Shown piece after piece: positions 22,141 to 30,658 of a stretch of DNA of 64,000 bases (positions within the stretch are counted from its first letter, which is position 1; each line of letters opens with the position of its first letter). The DNA comes from VAYN01 sp963702075 (GTDB lineage: Bacteria; Actinomycetota; Thermoleophilia; Solirubrobacterales; 70-9). A program made the position numbers and the translations under genes. The stretch is from the NCBI GenBank assembly GCA_963702075.1, contig OY969703.1, positions 992,001 through 1,056,000 on the forward strand. Reading direction: 5' to 3'. The notes below the pieces were generated by a model. It was not told the DNA's origin. It worked only from the letters and a program-made list of their open reading frames with translations, and searched no databases.

Positions 22141-23268
22141 GTGTTCTCCAAGTCGAAAGCAGCAATCGCCGACGCGCTCAGCGAGGCGCGGGAGCGGACG
22201 CTGGCGCTCGTGGAGCCGCTGGACGACGAGCAGCTGAACCGGGTCTGGTCGCCGATCCTCAGCCCGCTTGCCTGGGACCTCGGGCACATCGCCAACTTCG
22301 AGGAGCTGTGGTTGGTGCAGACGATCGGCGGCCGCGAGCCGATGCGGGGAGAGCTCGGGCGCTTCTACGACGCGATCGAGAACCCGCGCAAGATCCGCGG
22401 TGAGCTGCCGATTCTGGAGGACGAGGAGCTCCGTGCCTACATGGCGGACGTCCGCGAGCGCACGCTCGACGTACTGGAGGGCGTGGAGATCGGTCCCGAC
22501 GTCGAGGACCCGCTGCTGCGGGACGGCTTCGTCTACGAGATGCTGCTCGCGCACGAGCTGCAGCACAACGAGACGATGCTGCAGTTGCTGCAGCTGGTCG
22601 ACGGCTACGAGCTGCCGGACCAGGTCGATTCAGAGTGCACTGCTTCTCGGATGGCGGGAAGAAGCGAGTCTTCAGCCGCCGAGATGGTTCTGATCGAGGC
22701 GGGCGAGCATGAGATCGGCGCTCCGGATCGCGGTTTCGCCTACGACAACGAGCGCCCGCGCCATGCGGTCGAGCTGGACGCCTTCGCGATCGATCGAACC
22801 CCCGTCAGCAACGGCGCGTACGTCTCCTACATGGATGCGACCGGCGCCGAGCCGCCGCTGTACTGGGAGCGCGACGGAGAGGACTGGGTGGACACGAGCC
22901 GCGGGCAGCGCGCTGCGATCGATCCCTCCGATCCGGTTATCCACGTCTCCTGGGACCAAGCCGACGGCTTTGCCCGCTGGGCCGGGAAGCGGCTGCCGAC
23001 CGAGTTCGAGTGGGAGGCGGCGCGCGAGCAGCTCGACGGCCTCGGCCACGGCTGGGAATGGACTTCCTCGCACTTCCTCGCATACCCCGGCTTCGAGGCC
23101 TTCCCCTATCGCGAGTACTCCGAGGTCTTCTTCGGCGACGAGTACCGGGTCCTGCGAGGCGGCTCGTGGGCCACCCACCCGCGCGTCGCCCGCCCCACCT
23201 TCCGCAACTGGGACCTGCCTCAGCGCAACCAGATCTTCGCCGGCCTGCGCTGCGCGGGGGACGCATGA
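22141..23268 (+). CDS. egtB: Ergothioneine sulfoxide synthase EgtB
   Basis: 375 residues. Iron enzyme that joins trimethylhistidine (hercynine) to a cysteine-containing thiol with oxygen. The N-terminal DinB-like domain carries the three iron histidines in LGHIANFEELW and HELQHNETM. The C-terminal formylglycine-generating-enzyme-like domain contains MVLIEAGEHEIGA, PVSNGAYVSYM, PVIHVSWDQADGFARWAGKR, EWTSSHFLAYPGF and RVLRGGSWATHP. GTG 22141 is the start; no closer ATG fits. It overlaps egtD by four bases. egtA, egtC and egtE are not in this window, so the cysteine donor cannot be told. Confidence 0.93.
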   Translation: MFSKSKAAIADALSEARERTLALVEPLDDEQLNRVWSPILSPLAWDLGHIANFEELWLVQTIGGREPMRGELGRFYDAIENPRKIRGELPILEDEELRAYMADVRERTLDVLEGVEIGPDVEDPLLRDGFVYEMLLAHELQHNETMLQLLQLVDGYELPDQVDSECTASRMAGRSESSAAEMVLIEAGEHEIGAPDRGFAYDNERPRHAVELDAFAIDRTPVSNGAYVSYMDATGAEPPLYWERDGEDWVDTSRGQRAAIDPSDPVIHVSWDQADGFARWAGKRLPTEFEWEAAREQLDGLGHGWEWTSSHFLAYPGFEAFPYREYSEVFFGDEYRVLRGGSWATHPRVARPTFRNWDLPQRNQIFAGLRCAGDA

Positions 23269-24233
23269 TCGCGATCGAAGTCCACCTCGATGCCGACGCC
23301 GCTGCGAAGATGGCGGGGGACGTCCGCGAGGGTCTATGCGCCTATCCGAAGGAGGTCGCGCCGAAATACTTCTACGACGAGCGCGGCTCGCTGCTGTTCG
23401 AGCAGATCATGGAGCTGCGCGAGTACTACCCGACCCGTGCCGAGCGCGAGATCCTCACCACCCGCTCCGCCGAGATCCACGTCACCGCCGGCTGTCCCGA
23501 AACGCTGGTCGAGCTCGGCTCCGGCTCGGCGGCGAAGACCCGCCACCTGCTGAGCGCGATGCGCGCCTGCGACAGTCTCGACACCTACGTGCCGGTCGAC
23601 ATCTCCGAGGAGATCACCGAGCGGACCGCGGCCGAACTCGTCGACGAGTATCCGGGGCTGAACGTGCACGGCCTCGTCTGCGACTTCGAGCAGCACCTGG
23701 AGCGGGTCCCGCATGGCACCGGGACGCGAATGATCGCTTTCCTCGGCGGCACGATCGGCAACCTCTACCCGCGCGAGCGCCACGCGTTCCTCGAGCGGAT
23801 CCGGGCGCTGCTCGGCCCCGACGACCACCTCCTGCTCGGCACCGACCTGATCAAGGACCCGGTCCGCCTCGAGGCCGCCTACAACGACGCCGCCGGGGTC
23901 ACCGCAGAGTTCAACAAGAACGTGCTTCGTGTCCTCAACAACCAGCTCGGCGCCGACTTCGACCTCGACGCCTTCAAGCACGTCGCCCGCTACGACGAGG
24001 AGGCTGAGCGGATGGACATCCGCCTGCGCTCGCTCGCCGACCAGGACGTGAGGCTCGATGAGCTCGACCTCGAGATTCACTTCGCCGAGGACGAGGAGAT
24101 GCGGACCGAGATCTCGACCAAGTTCACCCGCGAACGGATCGCCGCCGCCTACGACGGTGCCGGCCTGGAGCTGCGCGGCTGGTTCACCGACGCCGCCGGC
24201 GACTACGCGCTCAGCCTCGCCCGCCCCGCCTGA
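23265..24233 (+). CDS. egtD: L-histidine N-alpha-methyltransferase EgtD
   Basis: 322 residues, the usual EgtD length. It trimethylates histidine to hercynine using S-adenosylmethionine. Family segments are present: PKEVAPKYFYDERGSLLFE, ELREYYPTRAEREIL, LVELGSGSAAKTRHLL (SAM site), VDISEEI, FLGGTIGNLYP, LGTDLIKD, YNDAAGVTAEFNKNVL with the family's Asn-Asp pocket residues, and TKFTRERI. The ATG overlaps the egtB stop, so the two enzymes of the ergothioneine core are translationally coupled. Confidence 0.95.
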   Translation: MIAIEVHLDADAAAKMAGDVREGLCAYPKEVAPKYFYDERGSLLFEQIMELREYYPTRAEREILTTRSAEIHVTAGCPETLVELGSGSAAKTRHLLSAMRACDSLDTYVPVDISEEITERTAAELVDEYPGLNVHGLVCDFEQHLERVPHGTGTRMIAFLGGTIGNLYPRERHAFLERIRALLGPDDHLLLGTDLIKDPVRLEAAYNDAAGVTAEFNKNVLRVLNNQLGADFDLDAFKHVARYDEEAERMDIRLRSLADQDVRLDELDLEIHFAEDEEMRTEISTKFTRERIAAAYDGAGLELRGWFTDAAGDYALSLARPA

Positions 24234-24241
24234 AAGCGCGG

Positions 24242-25339
24242 CTACGCCGCAGCCGGCACCTGCTGGGTGATGCAGTGGATGTTGCCGCCGCCGAGCAGGA
24301 TCTCCCGCGCCGGCACGCCGACCACCTCGCGCTCGGGGAAGACGCGGCGCAGGATCGCCGCCGCCTCCTCGTCGTGACGCGGGTCGAGCAGCGGGTAGAC
24401 GATCCGCGAGTTGCCGAGGTAGAAGTTGACGTAGGAGGCGGCCAGGCGGTCGCCGGCGCTGCGCGGCACGGTGCCCTCGGCGGCATCGACCCCCTGCGCC
24501 TCCTCGGCTGAGATCTGCAGCGGCCCGGGGGAGGGGAGAAGCACCACTTCGAGCGGGCGGCCGCGGGCGTCGGTGGTCGCTTCGAGGCGGTCGCGGGCAT
24601 CGAGCGAGATCGGGTGCTGCGGGTCGTCCTCGTCGTCGGTCCAGGTCAGCAGCACCACTCCCGGACGGGCGAAACAGGCGAGGTTGTCGACATGGCCGTC
24701 GGTCTCGTCTTCGAAGACGCCGGCCCCGAGCCAGAGCACTTTCTGCGCCCCGAGGTGGTCGAGTAGCACCCGCTCGATCTGCTCCTCCGAGAGCTCCGGG
24801 TTGCGGTTCGGGTTGAGCAGGCACTCTTCCGTCGTCAGCACCGTGCCCTCGCCGTCGGCGTGGATTGCGCCGCCCTCGAGCACGATCGGCGCCCGGTAGC
24901 GGTCGTCGCCTTCGATCTCCAGCACCTTCGCCGCGACCCGGTCGTCGCGGTCCCAGGGGAAGTAGAGGCCGCCCTCGGTCCCGCCCCAGGCGTTGAAGGG
25001 CCAGTCGACGCCGCGGCGGCCGCCCGCGCCGTCGACGACGAAGGTCGGGCCGGTGTCCCGCATCCAGGCGTCGTCGGTCGAGACCTCGACCACCCGCACC
25101 TCCGGCGGCAGCAGCGCCCGGCAGTTCTCGAACTGGGCGTCGGAGACCGCCATCGTCACCAGCTCGGAGGCGGAGATCGCCTCTGCCACAGCCGCGTAGG
25201 CCACCTGCGCCGGCTTCGCCCCCAGCCGCCAGTTGTCCGGGCGTTCGGGCCAGGCCATCCAGCAGCCGCCGTGCGGCTCGAACTCGCCGGGCATCCGGAA
25301 GCCGTCAGCTGCCGGGGTGGTCTTGAGGCTGGCGCTCAC
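24242..25339 (-). CDS. aguA: Agmatine deiminase
   Basis: 365 residues; converts agmatine to N-carbamoylputrescine and ammonia. Family blocks: MPGEFEPHGGCWMAWPERPD, WMRDTGPTFVV, NAWGG, VLEGGAIHADGEGTVL, CLLNPNRNP, TDGHVDNLACF and the C-terminal GGGNIHCITQQ containing the catalytic cysteine. Full length with both guanidine-contacting aspartates. It is divergent from the amidase gene that performs the next step, with only 21 bp between starts, so the promoters must overlap each other or the coding ends. Confidence 0.95.
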   Translation of the reverse strand: MSASLKTTPAADGFRMPGEFEPHGGCWMAWPERPDNWRLGAKPAQVAYAAVAEAISASELVTMAVSDAQFENCRALLPPEVRVVEVSTDDAWMRDTGPTFVVDGAGGRRGVDWPFNAWGGTEGGLYFPWDRDDRVAAKVLEIEGDDRYRAPIVLEGGAIHADGEGTVLTTEECLLNPNRNPELSEEQIERVLLDHLGAQKVLWLGAGVFEDETDGHVDNLACFARPGVVLLTWTDDEDDPQHPISLDARDRLEATTDARGRPLEVVLLPSPGPLQISAEEAQGVDAAEGTVPRSAGDRLAASYVNFYLGNSRIVYPLLDPRHDEEAAAILRRVFPEREVVGVPAREILLGGGNIHCITQQVPAAA

Positions 25340-25360
25340 CGCCCTCTATCTTGAACACCC

Positions 25361-26371
25361 GTGGAGGAGATCCGCCTGATCCGCGCCGCAGAGCCGCCCG
25401 AGTCCCTTGCCCGGACGCGGCCGGCGGAGCGGCCGCCCTTTCGGATCGCCGCCGTCCAACACCGCTGGCACGCCGATCCCGACGAACATGAGGCGGCCCT
25501 GGGCGAAGGCATCCGCATGGCAGCGGGGGAGGGAGCGCAGCTGGTCTGCCTGCAGGAGCTGACCCTGAGCCGCTACTTCGCCGTCGACCCGGCAGGGCCC
25601 GAGGCGGCGGGCGCCGAGCCGGAGGACCTCCCCGGCGGTCGCACCTTCGACTTCGCGGCGCGGATGGCGCAGGAGCACGGCGTCCATGTCCACGCCTCCC
25701 TCTACGAGCGCGCCGACGCCAATGACGGCCTCGGCTTCAACACCGCGATCGTCGTCTCCCCCAAAGGCGAACTCCTCGCCCGCACCCGCAAGCTCCACAT
25801 CCCCGTCACCGCCGGCTACCACGAGGACCGCTACTTCCGCCCCGGCCCCGGCGACTCCAAAGCCTTCCCCCTCGTCAATCTCGAACTGCATCAACTTTTC
25901 CACCCAGGAGATAGAAAAGTTGATGCAGTTCGGGGGGAGGTTCGGCTGGGGTTGCCGACCTGCTGGGACCAATGGTTCCCCGAGGTCGCCCGCGCCTACA
26001 GCCTCGAGGGGGCCGAGGTCCTCGTCTACCCGACCGCGATCGGCTCCGAGCCCGACCACCCCGAGTTCGACACCCAGCCGCTTTGGCAGCACGTGATCGT
26101 CGGCAACGGCATCGCCAACGGCGTCTTCATGGTCGCCGTCAACCGCATCGGCACCGAGCCTCCGCTCACCTTCTACGGCTCCTCCTTCATCAGCGACCCC
26201 TACGGCCGCATCCTCGCCCAAGCCCCAAGGGATGAACCCGCGGTGCTGGTAGTCGACCTGGACCTGGACCAACGCCGAGACTGGCTAGAGCTATTCCCCT
26301 TCCTAACCACCCGCCGCCCCGACACCTACGCCCGGCTGGCAGAAGAAGCAACTAAGGCTCAGACGGACTAG
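25361..26371 (+). CDS. aguB: N-carbamoylputrescine amidase (nitrilase superfamily) with palindrome insertion
   Basis: 336 residues; hydrolyses N-carbamoylputrescine to putrescine, completing the agmatine route begun by the divergent deiminase. The Glu-Lys-Cys triad is visible: LVCLQELTLSRYF, RTRKLHIP and LPTCWDQWFPE (Cys about residue 201). Usual enzymes are about 290-300 residues. Extra length comes from an N-terminal extension and from about residues 174-192, encoded by a 51-bp perfect hairpin (25882-25932) wedged between FPLVN and GLPTCWDQWF. In homologues as I recall them a short strand-turn links these elements. The frame is intact, so the protein may remain active, with a new surface loop close to the active-site cysteine. 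Confidence 0.88.
   Translation: MEEIRLIRAAEPPESLARTRPAERPPFRIAAVQHRWHADPDEHEAALGEGIRMAAGEGAQLVCLQELTLSRYFAVDPAGPEAAGAEPEDLPGGRTFDFAARMAQEHGVHVHASLYERADANDGLGFNTAIVVSPKGELLARTRKLHIPVTAGYHEDRYFRPGPGDSKAFPLVNLELHQLFHPGDRKVDAVRGEVRLGLPTCWDQWFPEVARAYSLEGAEVLVYPTAIGSEPDHPEFDTQPLWQHVIVGNGIANGVFMVAVNRIGTEPPLTFYGSSFISDPYGRILAQAPRDEPAVLVVDLDLDQRRDWLELFPFLTTRRPDTYARLAEEATKAQTD
25882..25932. repeat. Perfect 19-bp inverted repeat inside aguB
   Basis: The arms 25882-25900 and 25914-25932 are perfectly complementary over 19 bp around a 13-base loop. Arm G+C is about 42% against roughly 70% around it, so it looks acquired. It is read through in frame. It resembles an inserted palindromic element more than a product of protein selection. 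No second copy is visible in the window. Confidence 0.85.
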
Positions 26372-26373
26372 GA

Positions 26374-26711
26374 GAGGGGGTCGGCACCCCTCCTCCGGAA
26401 TTGACCTCCCCTCCGCTTCCGCTTCGGGGAGAACCTGCTGCGGCTCCGCCGCAAGAACCAGATTGCATATCGCCGAACATTCCTCCGGAGGGGTGCCGAC
26501 CCCCTCCACAACACGCAGCTGCAGGACGCCCCAGGGTCAAGCAGCTGTCTTAGAAAGAGCTTCCGCCCTAGGGCGTCTAACTGAGACTGTCGCCAGGAGG
26601 GGTGGGTGTCCCTCTCGGGACCGGCGTCCTGTTCCTCGCACAGACCACTCAGCGAGAGACGGCCACTTAAAGGCGAGGAACCCAGGTCTCGAGAGGGACA
26701 CCCACCCCTCC
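26374..26711. repeat. Two long hairpins plus a smaller one between convergent genes
   Basis: Hairpin 1: 26374-26393 pairs perfectly (20 bp) with 26487-26506. Hairpin 2: 26596-26622 pairs with 26685-26711 over 27 bp with one G·U-type mismatch, and its interior contains a further 9-bp stem (26631-26639 with 26673-26681). Between them 26525-26536 and 26566-26577 form a 12-bp stem with one mismatch. They fill the 365-bp gap between the convergent amidase and oxidoreductase genes. No gene is supported here. They may be bidirectional termination structures or extragenic palindromic elements. Confidence 0.8.
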
Positions 26712-26736
26712 CTACAAGAGGAGCTTGTCTCAGCTG

Positions 26737-27666
26737 TTAAGGCGCCAGCGCGTCGATCGTTTCGGCCAGCTGATCCGGCGTCACGATCGGGGTGAGGATC
26801 GGGAGGGTGATGCCGCCGGAGACGAAGGCGGCGAGGTGCTCCTTCATCTGCTCCGGCGTGCCGAAGACGAACATGTCCTCGATCAGCTCCCAGGGGGCCG
26901 CCGCCGCGGCGGCTTGACGGTCGCCGGAGTTCCAGGCCTCGACCATCGGCTCGATCTGCTCGCCGTAGCCGAGCCAGCGGTAGAAGTTGGCGTAGACCGG
27001 GACGGTGATGTAGGAGGAGAACATGAAGCGGGCGAGCGGCTCGACCTGCTCGCGCTCGCCGGGAATGCAGAAGAAGCGGCAGAGCAGCTCGAAGCCCTCC
27101 GGGGCGCCGTCGAGCTGCGCGGTCACCTGCGGCAGACCCGCCAGCGGCAGGAAGTTGGTGAAGGCGCCGGCGGCGCGCTCGACCGCGAGCTCGAGCATCT
27201 TGCCCCGTAGCGCTGCCAGTACGACCGGTACCTCGTGCGCCGGTTTCTGTTCCAGCTTGAACCCGCTCTCGGTCCGCTCGCCCTTCAGCGCCACGTCGAG
27301 GAAGTCGAGCGTCTCGCGCACCTTGCTGAGCGGCCGCTCGAACGGAATCCCGTTCCAGCCTTCGACGATCCGGTCCGAGGAGGACCCGATCCCGAGCACG
27401 AAGCGCCCCTGCGAGGCATCGGCCAGTGCCGCCGCCTGTTGGGCCAAGAGCGCCGGGCCGCGCTGGTAGACGCCGACGATCCCGGTGCCGAGCCGTGCCC
27501 GCTCGGTCCAGGCGGCGCTCAGCGCCAGCGGCGTGAAGCCGTCCGGCCCCGCGGTCTCGCCCGTCCAGAGGTCGGTGTAGCCGGCGGCCTCGGCTCGCCG
27601 GACCAGCTCCTCGTGGTCAGCGAGCGTCAGTCCCGGCAACGGCAGCGTCAGGCCCCAGCGATCCAT
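26737..27666 (-). CDS. LLM-class (probably F420-dependent) oxidoreductase
   Basis: 309 residues of the bacterial luciferase-like TIM-barrel family. MDRWGLTLPLPGLTLADHEE, RRAEAAGYTDLWTGET, LGTGIVGVYQRGPALLAQQAAALADAS and FVLGIGSSSDRIVEGWNG are typical; SSYITVPVYANFYRWLGY and GTPEQMKEHLAAFVSGGI close the fold. Actinobacterial members usually use F420, but flavin cannot be excluded from sequence. The substrate is unknown. The start ATG at 27666 lies inside the end of the GGDEF-EAL gene (50-bp overlap, same strand), so it is probably co-transcribed. Confidence 0.85.
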   Translation of the reverse strand: MDRWGLTLPLPGLTLADHEELVRRAEAAGYTDLWTGETAGPDGFTPLALSAAWTERARLGTGIVGVYQRGPALLAQQAAALADASQGRFVLGIGSSSDRIVEGWNGIPFERPLSKVRETLDFLDVALKGERTESGFKLEQKPAHEVPVVLAALRGKMLELAVERAAGAFTNFLPLAGLPQVTAQLDGAPEGFELLCRFFCIPGEREQVEPLARFMFSSYITVPVYANFYRWLGYGEQIEPMVEAWNSGDRQAAAAAAPWELIEDMFVFGTPEQMKEHLAAFVSGGITLPILTPIVTPDQLAETIDALAP

Positions 27667-29494
27667 CGAGGGGCACCCTACCGCCGACGGGAAGGTCGTT
27701 GCGGACCTCGAAGCGCCGGTGCGCGGGCCACTGGCTGAAGAAGGAGCCGGCGTCCTGGGCGCTGAGCGGCCGGGTGAAGAGGAAGCCCTGGCCGTTGTCA
27801 CACTCTTTGTCGCGGATCAGCGAGAGATCCTGCGGCCGCTCGATCCCCTCGGCGGTCGTCTCGATCTCCAGCGCTTTGCCGAGCTGGACGAGCGTGTGGA
27901 GGAGGATCTCGCCCTCGCCGCCGTCGGCCAGCTGGGAGACGAAGGAGCGGTCGATCTTCAGCACGTCGACCGGGAACTGGCGCAGGTGGCCGAGCGAGGA
28001 ATAGCCGGTGCCGAAGTCGTCGACGGCGATCCGCACCCCGAGCGCTTTCAGTTCTTCGAGCCGCCGCGCCGTCTCCTCGGCGTTGCTCATCAGCGTCGTC
28101 TCGGTGATCTCGATCGTCAGTGTCTTCGGCGAGAGGCCGCTGTCGGTGAGCGCCTCGGTAACGTGGTCGATCAGCTCGTCGGTGTCGAGTTGCAGGGCGG
28201 AGACGTTGACTGAGAGGACGAGCGGCCGCTCGTCCTCCTGCCAGCCCGCCGCCTCGAGACAGGCCTCCTTGAGGACCCAGGCGCCGACCTCGACGATCAT
28301 CTTCGTCTCCTCCAGCAGCGGGATGAACTCCTCCGGCTGGACGATGCCGCGGCCGGGCCGGCGCCAGCGGATCAGCGCCTCGACCCCGGTCGGGGTCATC
28401 GTCTGCAGGTCGAAGGTCGGTTGGTAGACGAGAAAGAACTCCCCGTTGTCGAGCGCGCCCTGCAGGTCCATCTCCAGTTCCAGGCGCGACTGCACTTCGT
28501 CCTCCATCCCGGACTCGAAGACGAGGTAGCGGCTCTTGCCGCCCCACTTCGCCCGGTACATGGCGATGTCGGCGTCGCGCAGCATCTCCTCCGCGTTGGG
28601 CCGGATGCCGGTGGCGATGCCGATGCTGGCCTTCGCGTGGACCCGGGTGTCGCCGTTCTCGCCGAGCGCGAAGGGCGCGCCGAAGGCTTCCAGCAGGCGC
28701 TCGGCGATCAGCTCCGGGCCGGCGGCGAGCGAGAGCCCGTCGGCGACGACGACGAACTCGTCGCCGCCGAGGCGCCCCAGCGCGTCGGTCTCGCGGATCA
28801 CGCCCTCGAGCCGCTTCGCCACTGCGCAGAGCAGTTCGTCGCCGACTCCGTGGCCGAGCGAGTCGTTGATCGCCTTGAAGTTGTCGAGGTCGACGAACAG
28901 CGCCGCCACCGGTTCCTTGCTGTGGCGGGCGCGGGTCAGCGTCTGCTCGATCCGGTCGAGGATCAGGGTCCGGTTCGGCAGCCCGGTGAGGGCGTCGTGG
29001 GTGGCGAGGAAGACGAGTTCCTTCTCGCGGTTGGTCAGTTCGTCCTGGGCGCGCTGGCGCTCGTCCTCGAAGGACTGGCACATCCGCACCAAGGTGACGT
29101 CGAGGCTGCGCTGGACCATTGACCGCGCCCTCGCCAGCGTTTCCAGGCCGAGACCGAGCTCGACGGCACTCTCGTCGAGCACCTCGAGCGTGCAGTCGCG
29201 CCAGCGCAGGCAGCGTTTGGTCACCTCGTTGAGCGCCGCCTCGCGCTGGGAGGCAAGCTGGGCGAAGATCCGCCAGGACTCCTGCCCGACCTCGCGGGCG
29301 ACCGCTTCTCCCTCGCCGGCCATCCAGCGGGCGACGGCAACGGTGGAGACGGTGCCGACGTCCTCGAAACTGTCTTCGACGACCTTGTCCAGTGTGCGGC
29401 CTGATCCGGCCGAGAGCTTCATCATCCGCGCCACGACGTCGTCGGTGCGGGCGCTCAGCTCCTGTCCCAGCCGGGAAAGCTCGGCGTCTCCCAT
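27617..29494 (-). CDS. GGDEF-EAL c-di-GMP enzyme
   Basis: 625 residues. Residues 1-155 are a soluble helical sensor-like region without a named domain. The GGDEF domain spans about 160-325, with DALTGLPNR, DLDNFKAINDSLGHGVGDE and an intact RLGGDEF (243-247). The EAL domain follows from about 340, with EAL at 372-374, SVNVSALQL, DDFGTGYSSLGHLRQFPVD and AEGIE. Both active sites look intact, so it may make and degrade cyclic di-GMP, with net direction set by the N-terminal region. No membrane span. ATG 29494 (MGDAELSRLG) is chosen over upstream frame. Nearby type IV pilus genes are a plausible output. Confidence 0.92.
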   Translation of the reverse strand: MGDAELSRLGQELSARTDDVVARMMKLSAGSGRTLDKVVEDSFEDVGTVSTVAVARWMAGEGEAVAREVGQESWRIFAQLASQREAALNEVTKRCLRWRDCTLEVLDESAVELGLGLETLARARSMVQRSLDVTLVRMCQSFEDERQRAQDELTNREKELVFLATHDALTGLPNRTLILDRIEQTLTRARHSKEPVAALFVDLDNFKAINDSLGHGVGDELLCAVAKRLEGVIRETDALGRLGGDEFVVVADGLSLAAGPELIAERLLEAFGAPFALGENGDTRVHAKASIGIATGIRPNAEEMLRDADIAMYRAKWGGKSRYLVFESGMEDEVQSRLELEMDLQGALDNGEFFLVYQPTFDLQTMTPTGVEALIRWRRPGRGIVQPEEFIPLLEETKMIVEVGAWVLKEACLEAAGWQEDERPLVLSVNVSALQLDTDELIDHVTEALTDSGLSPKTLTIEITETTLMSNAEETARRLEELKALGVRIAVDDFGTGYSSLGHLRQFPVDVLKIDRSFVSQLADGGEGEILLHTLVQLGKALEIETTAEGIERPQDLSLIRDKECDNGQGFLFTRPLSAQDAGSFFSQWPAHRRFEVRNDLPVGGRVPLDGSLGPDAAVAGTDAR

Positions 29495-29607
29495 GATGGG
29501 GCCGTATCGGTCCCCCTCACCCGCGCCTTGAGGGTTGCCGACCCGGCTTTCTCGGATTTCGATTCGGGCAAACGTCCACGGCGGCATTCGGTTAGCCTGC
29601 GGCGCAC

Positions 29608-30627
29608 ATGGGGTCGACTTCTCAGGAGCCCGCGGCGGGGTCCGCGGCCAAGCCGGACCGCAACCTCGCCCTCGAGCTCGTCCGCGTCACCGAGGCGGCG
29701 GCCCTCGCCTCCGCCCGCTGGGTCGGCCGCGGCGACAAGATCGCCGCCGACCAGGCCGCCGTCGACGCGATGCGCCACGTCCTCGACTCGGTCTCGATGG
29801 ACGGCACCGTCGTCATCGGCGAGGGGGAGAAGGACGAGGCGCCGATGCTCTACAACGGCGAGCAGATCGGCGACGGCACGCCGCCGGTCGTCGACATCGC
29901 CGTCGACCCCCTCGAGGGAACCCGGCTCTGCGCGCTGGGGATGCCTAGCGCGATCGCCGTCATCGCCCTCGCCGAGCGGGGGACGATGTTCGACCCCGGC
30001 CCCTGCGTCTACATGGAAAAGATGGCCGGCGGGGAGGAGATCGCCGACCTGCTCGATCTCGACCGGCCGCTGCCGGAGACCCTGAAGCTGATCGCCCAGC
30101 GCAAGGGCGAGTCGGTTGGCGACGTGATCGTCGTCATGCTCGACCGGCCTCGCCACGAGCAGGCGATGAAGGAAGTGCGCGATGCCGGCGCCCGGATCCG
30201 CCTGATCACCGACGGCGACGTCTCCGCCTCGCTGCTGGCGGTGAGCGAACGCTCGCCGGTCGACCTGCTGTGGGGGATCGGCGGCACGCCCGAGGGCGTG
30301 ATCTCCGCCGCCGCCCTGAAGTCGATGGGCGGGCAGCTGATCGGCCGCCTCTGGCCGCGCAACGAGGAGGAGCGCTCGGCCGCGGTCGACGCCGGCTACG
30401 ACCTCGACCGCGTCCTCACCGCCGACGACCTCTGCTCCGGCGACGACGTCTTCTTCTCCGCCACCGGCGTCACCGACGGCGACGTCCTTCAAGGCGTCCG
30501 CTACCGCGGTCCCGGCGCCACCACCGAGTCGCTGGTGATGCGCTCCCGCTCAGGGACGGTGCGGCGAGTCCACGCACGCCACGATCGCTCGAAGTTGCGC
30601 GAGATAATCGGCGAGCGCTACGGCTGA
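29608..30627 (+). CDS. glpX: Class II fructose-1,6-bisphosphatase
   Basis: 339 residues; dephosphorylates fructose-1,6-bisphosphate in gluconeogenesis. Conserved GlpX segments include RNLALELVRVTEAAALASA, GRGDKIAADQAAVDAMR, GTVVIGEGEKDEAPML, VDIAVDPLEGT (metal site) and LLWGIGGTPEGVISAAALKS. It begins 113 bp from the divergent GGDEF-EAL gene and is followed 32 bp later by the reductase gene in the same direction. Confidence 0.95.
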   Translation: MGSTSQEPAAGSAAKPDRNLALELVRVTEAAALASARWVGRGDKIAADQAAVDAMRHVLDSVSMDGTVVIGEGEKDEAPMLYNGEQIGDGTPPVVDIAVDPLEGTRLCALGMPSAIAVIALAERGTMFDPGPCVYMEKMAGGEEIADLLDLDRPLPETLKLIAQRKGESVGDVIVVMLDRPRHEQAMKEVRDAGARIRLITDGDVSASLLAVSERSPVDLLWGIGGTPEGVISAAALKSMGGQLIGRLWPRNEEERSAAVDAGYDLDRVLTADDLCSGDDVFFSATGVTDGDVLQGVRYRGPGATTESLVMRSRSGTVRRVHARHDRSKLREIIGERYG

Positions 30628-30658
30628 TACTTCACGCGTCTCCGGGTAGCTTGGAGAC

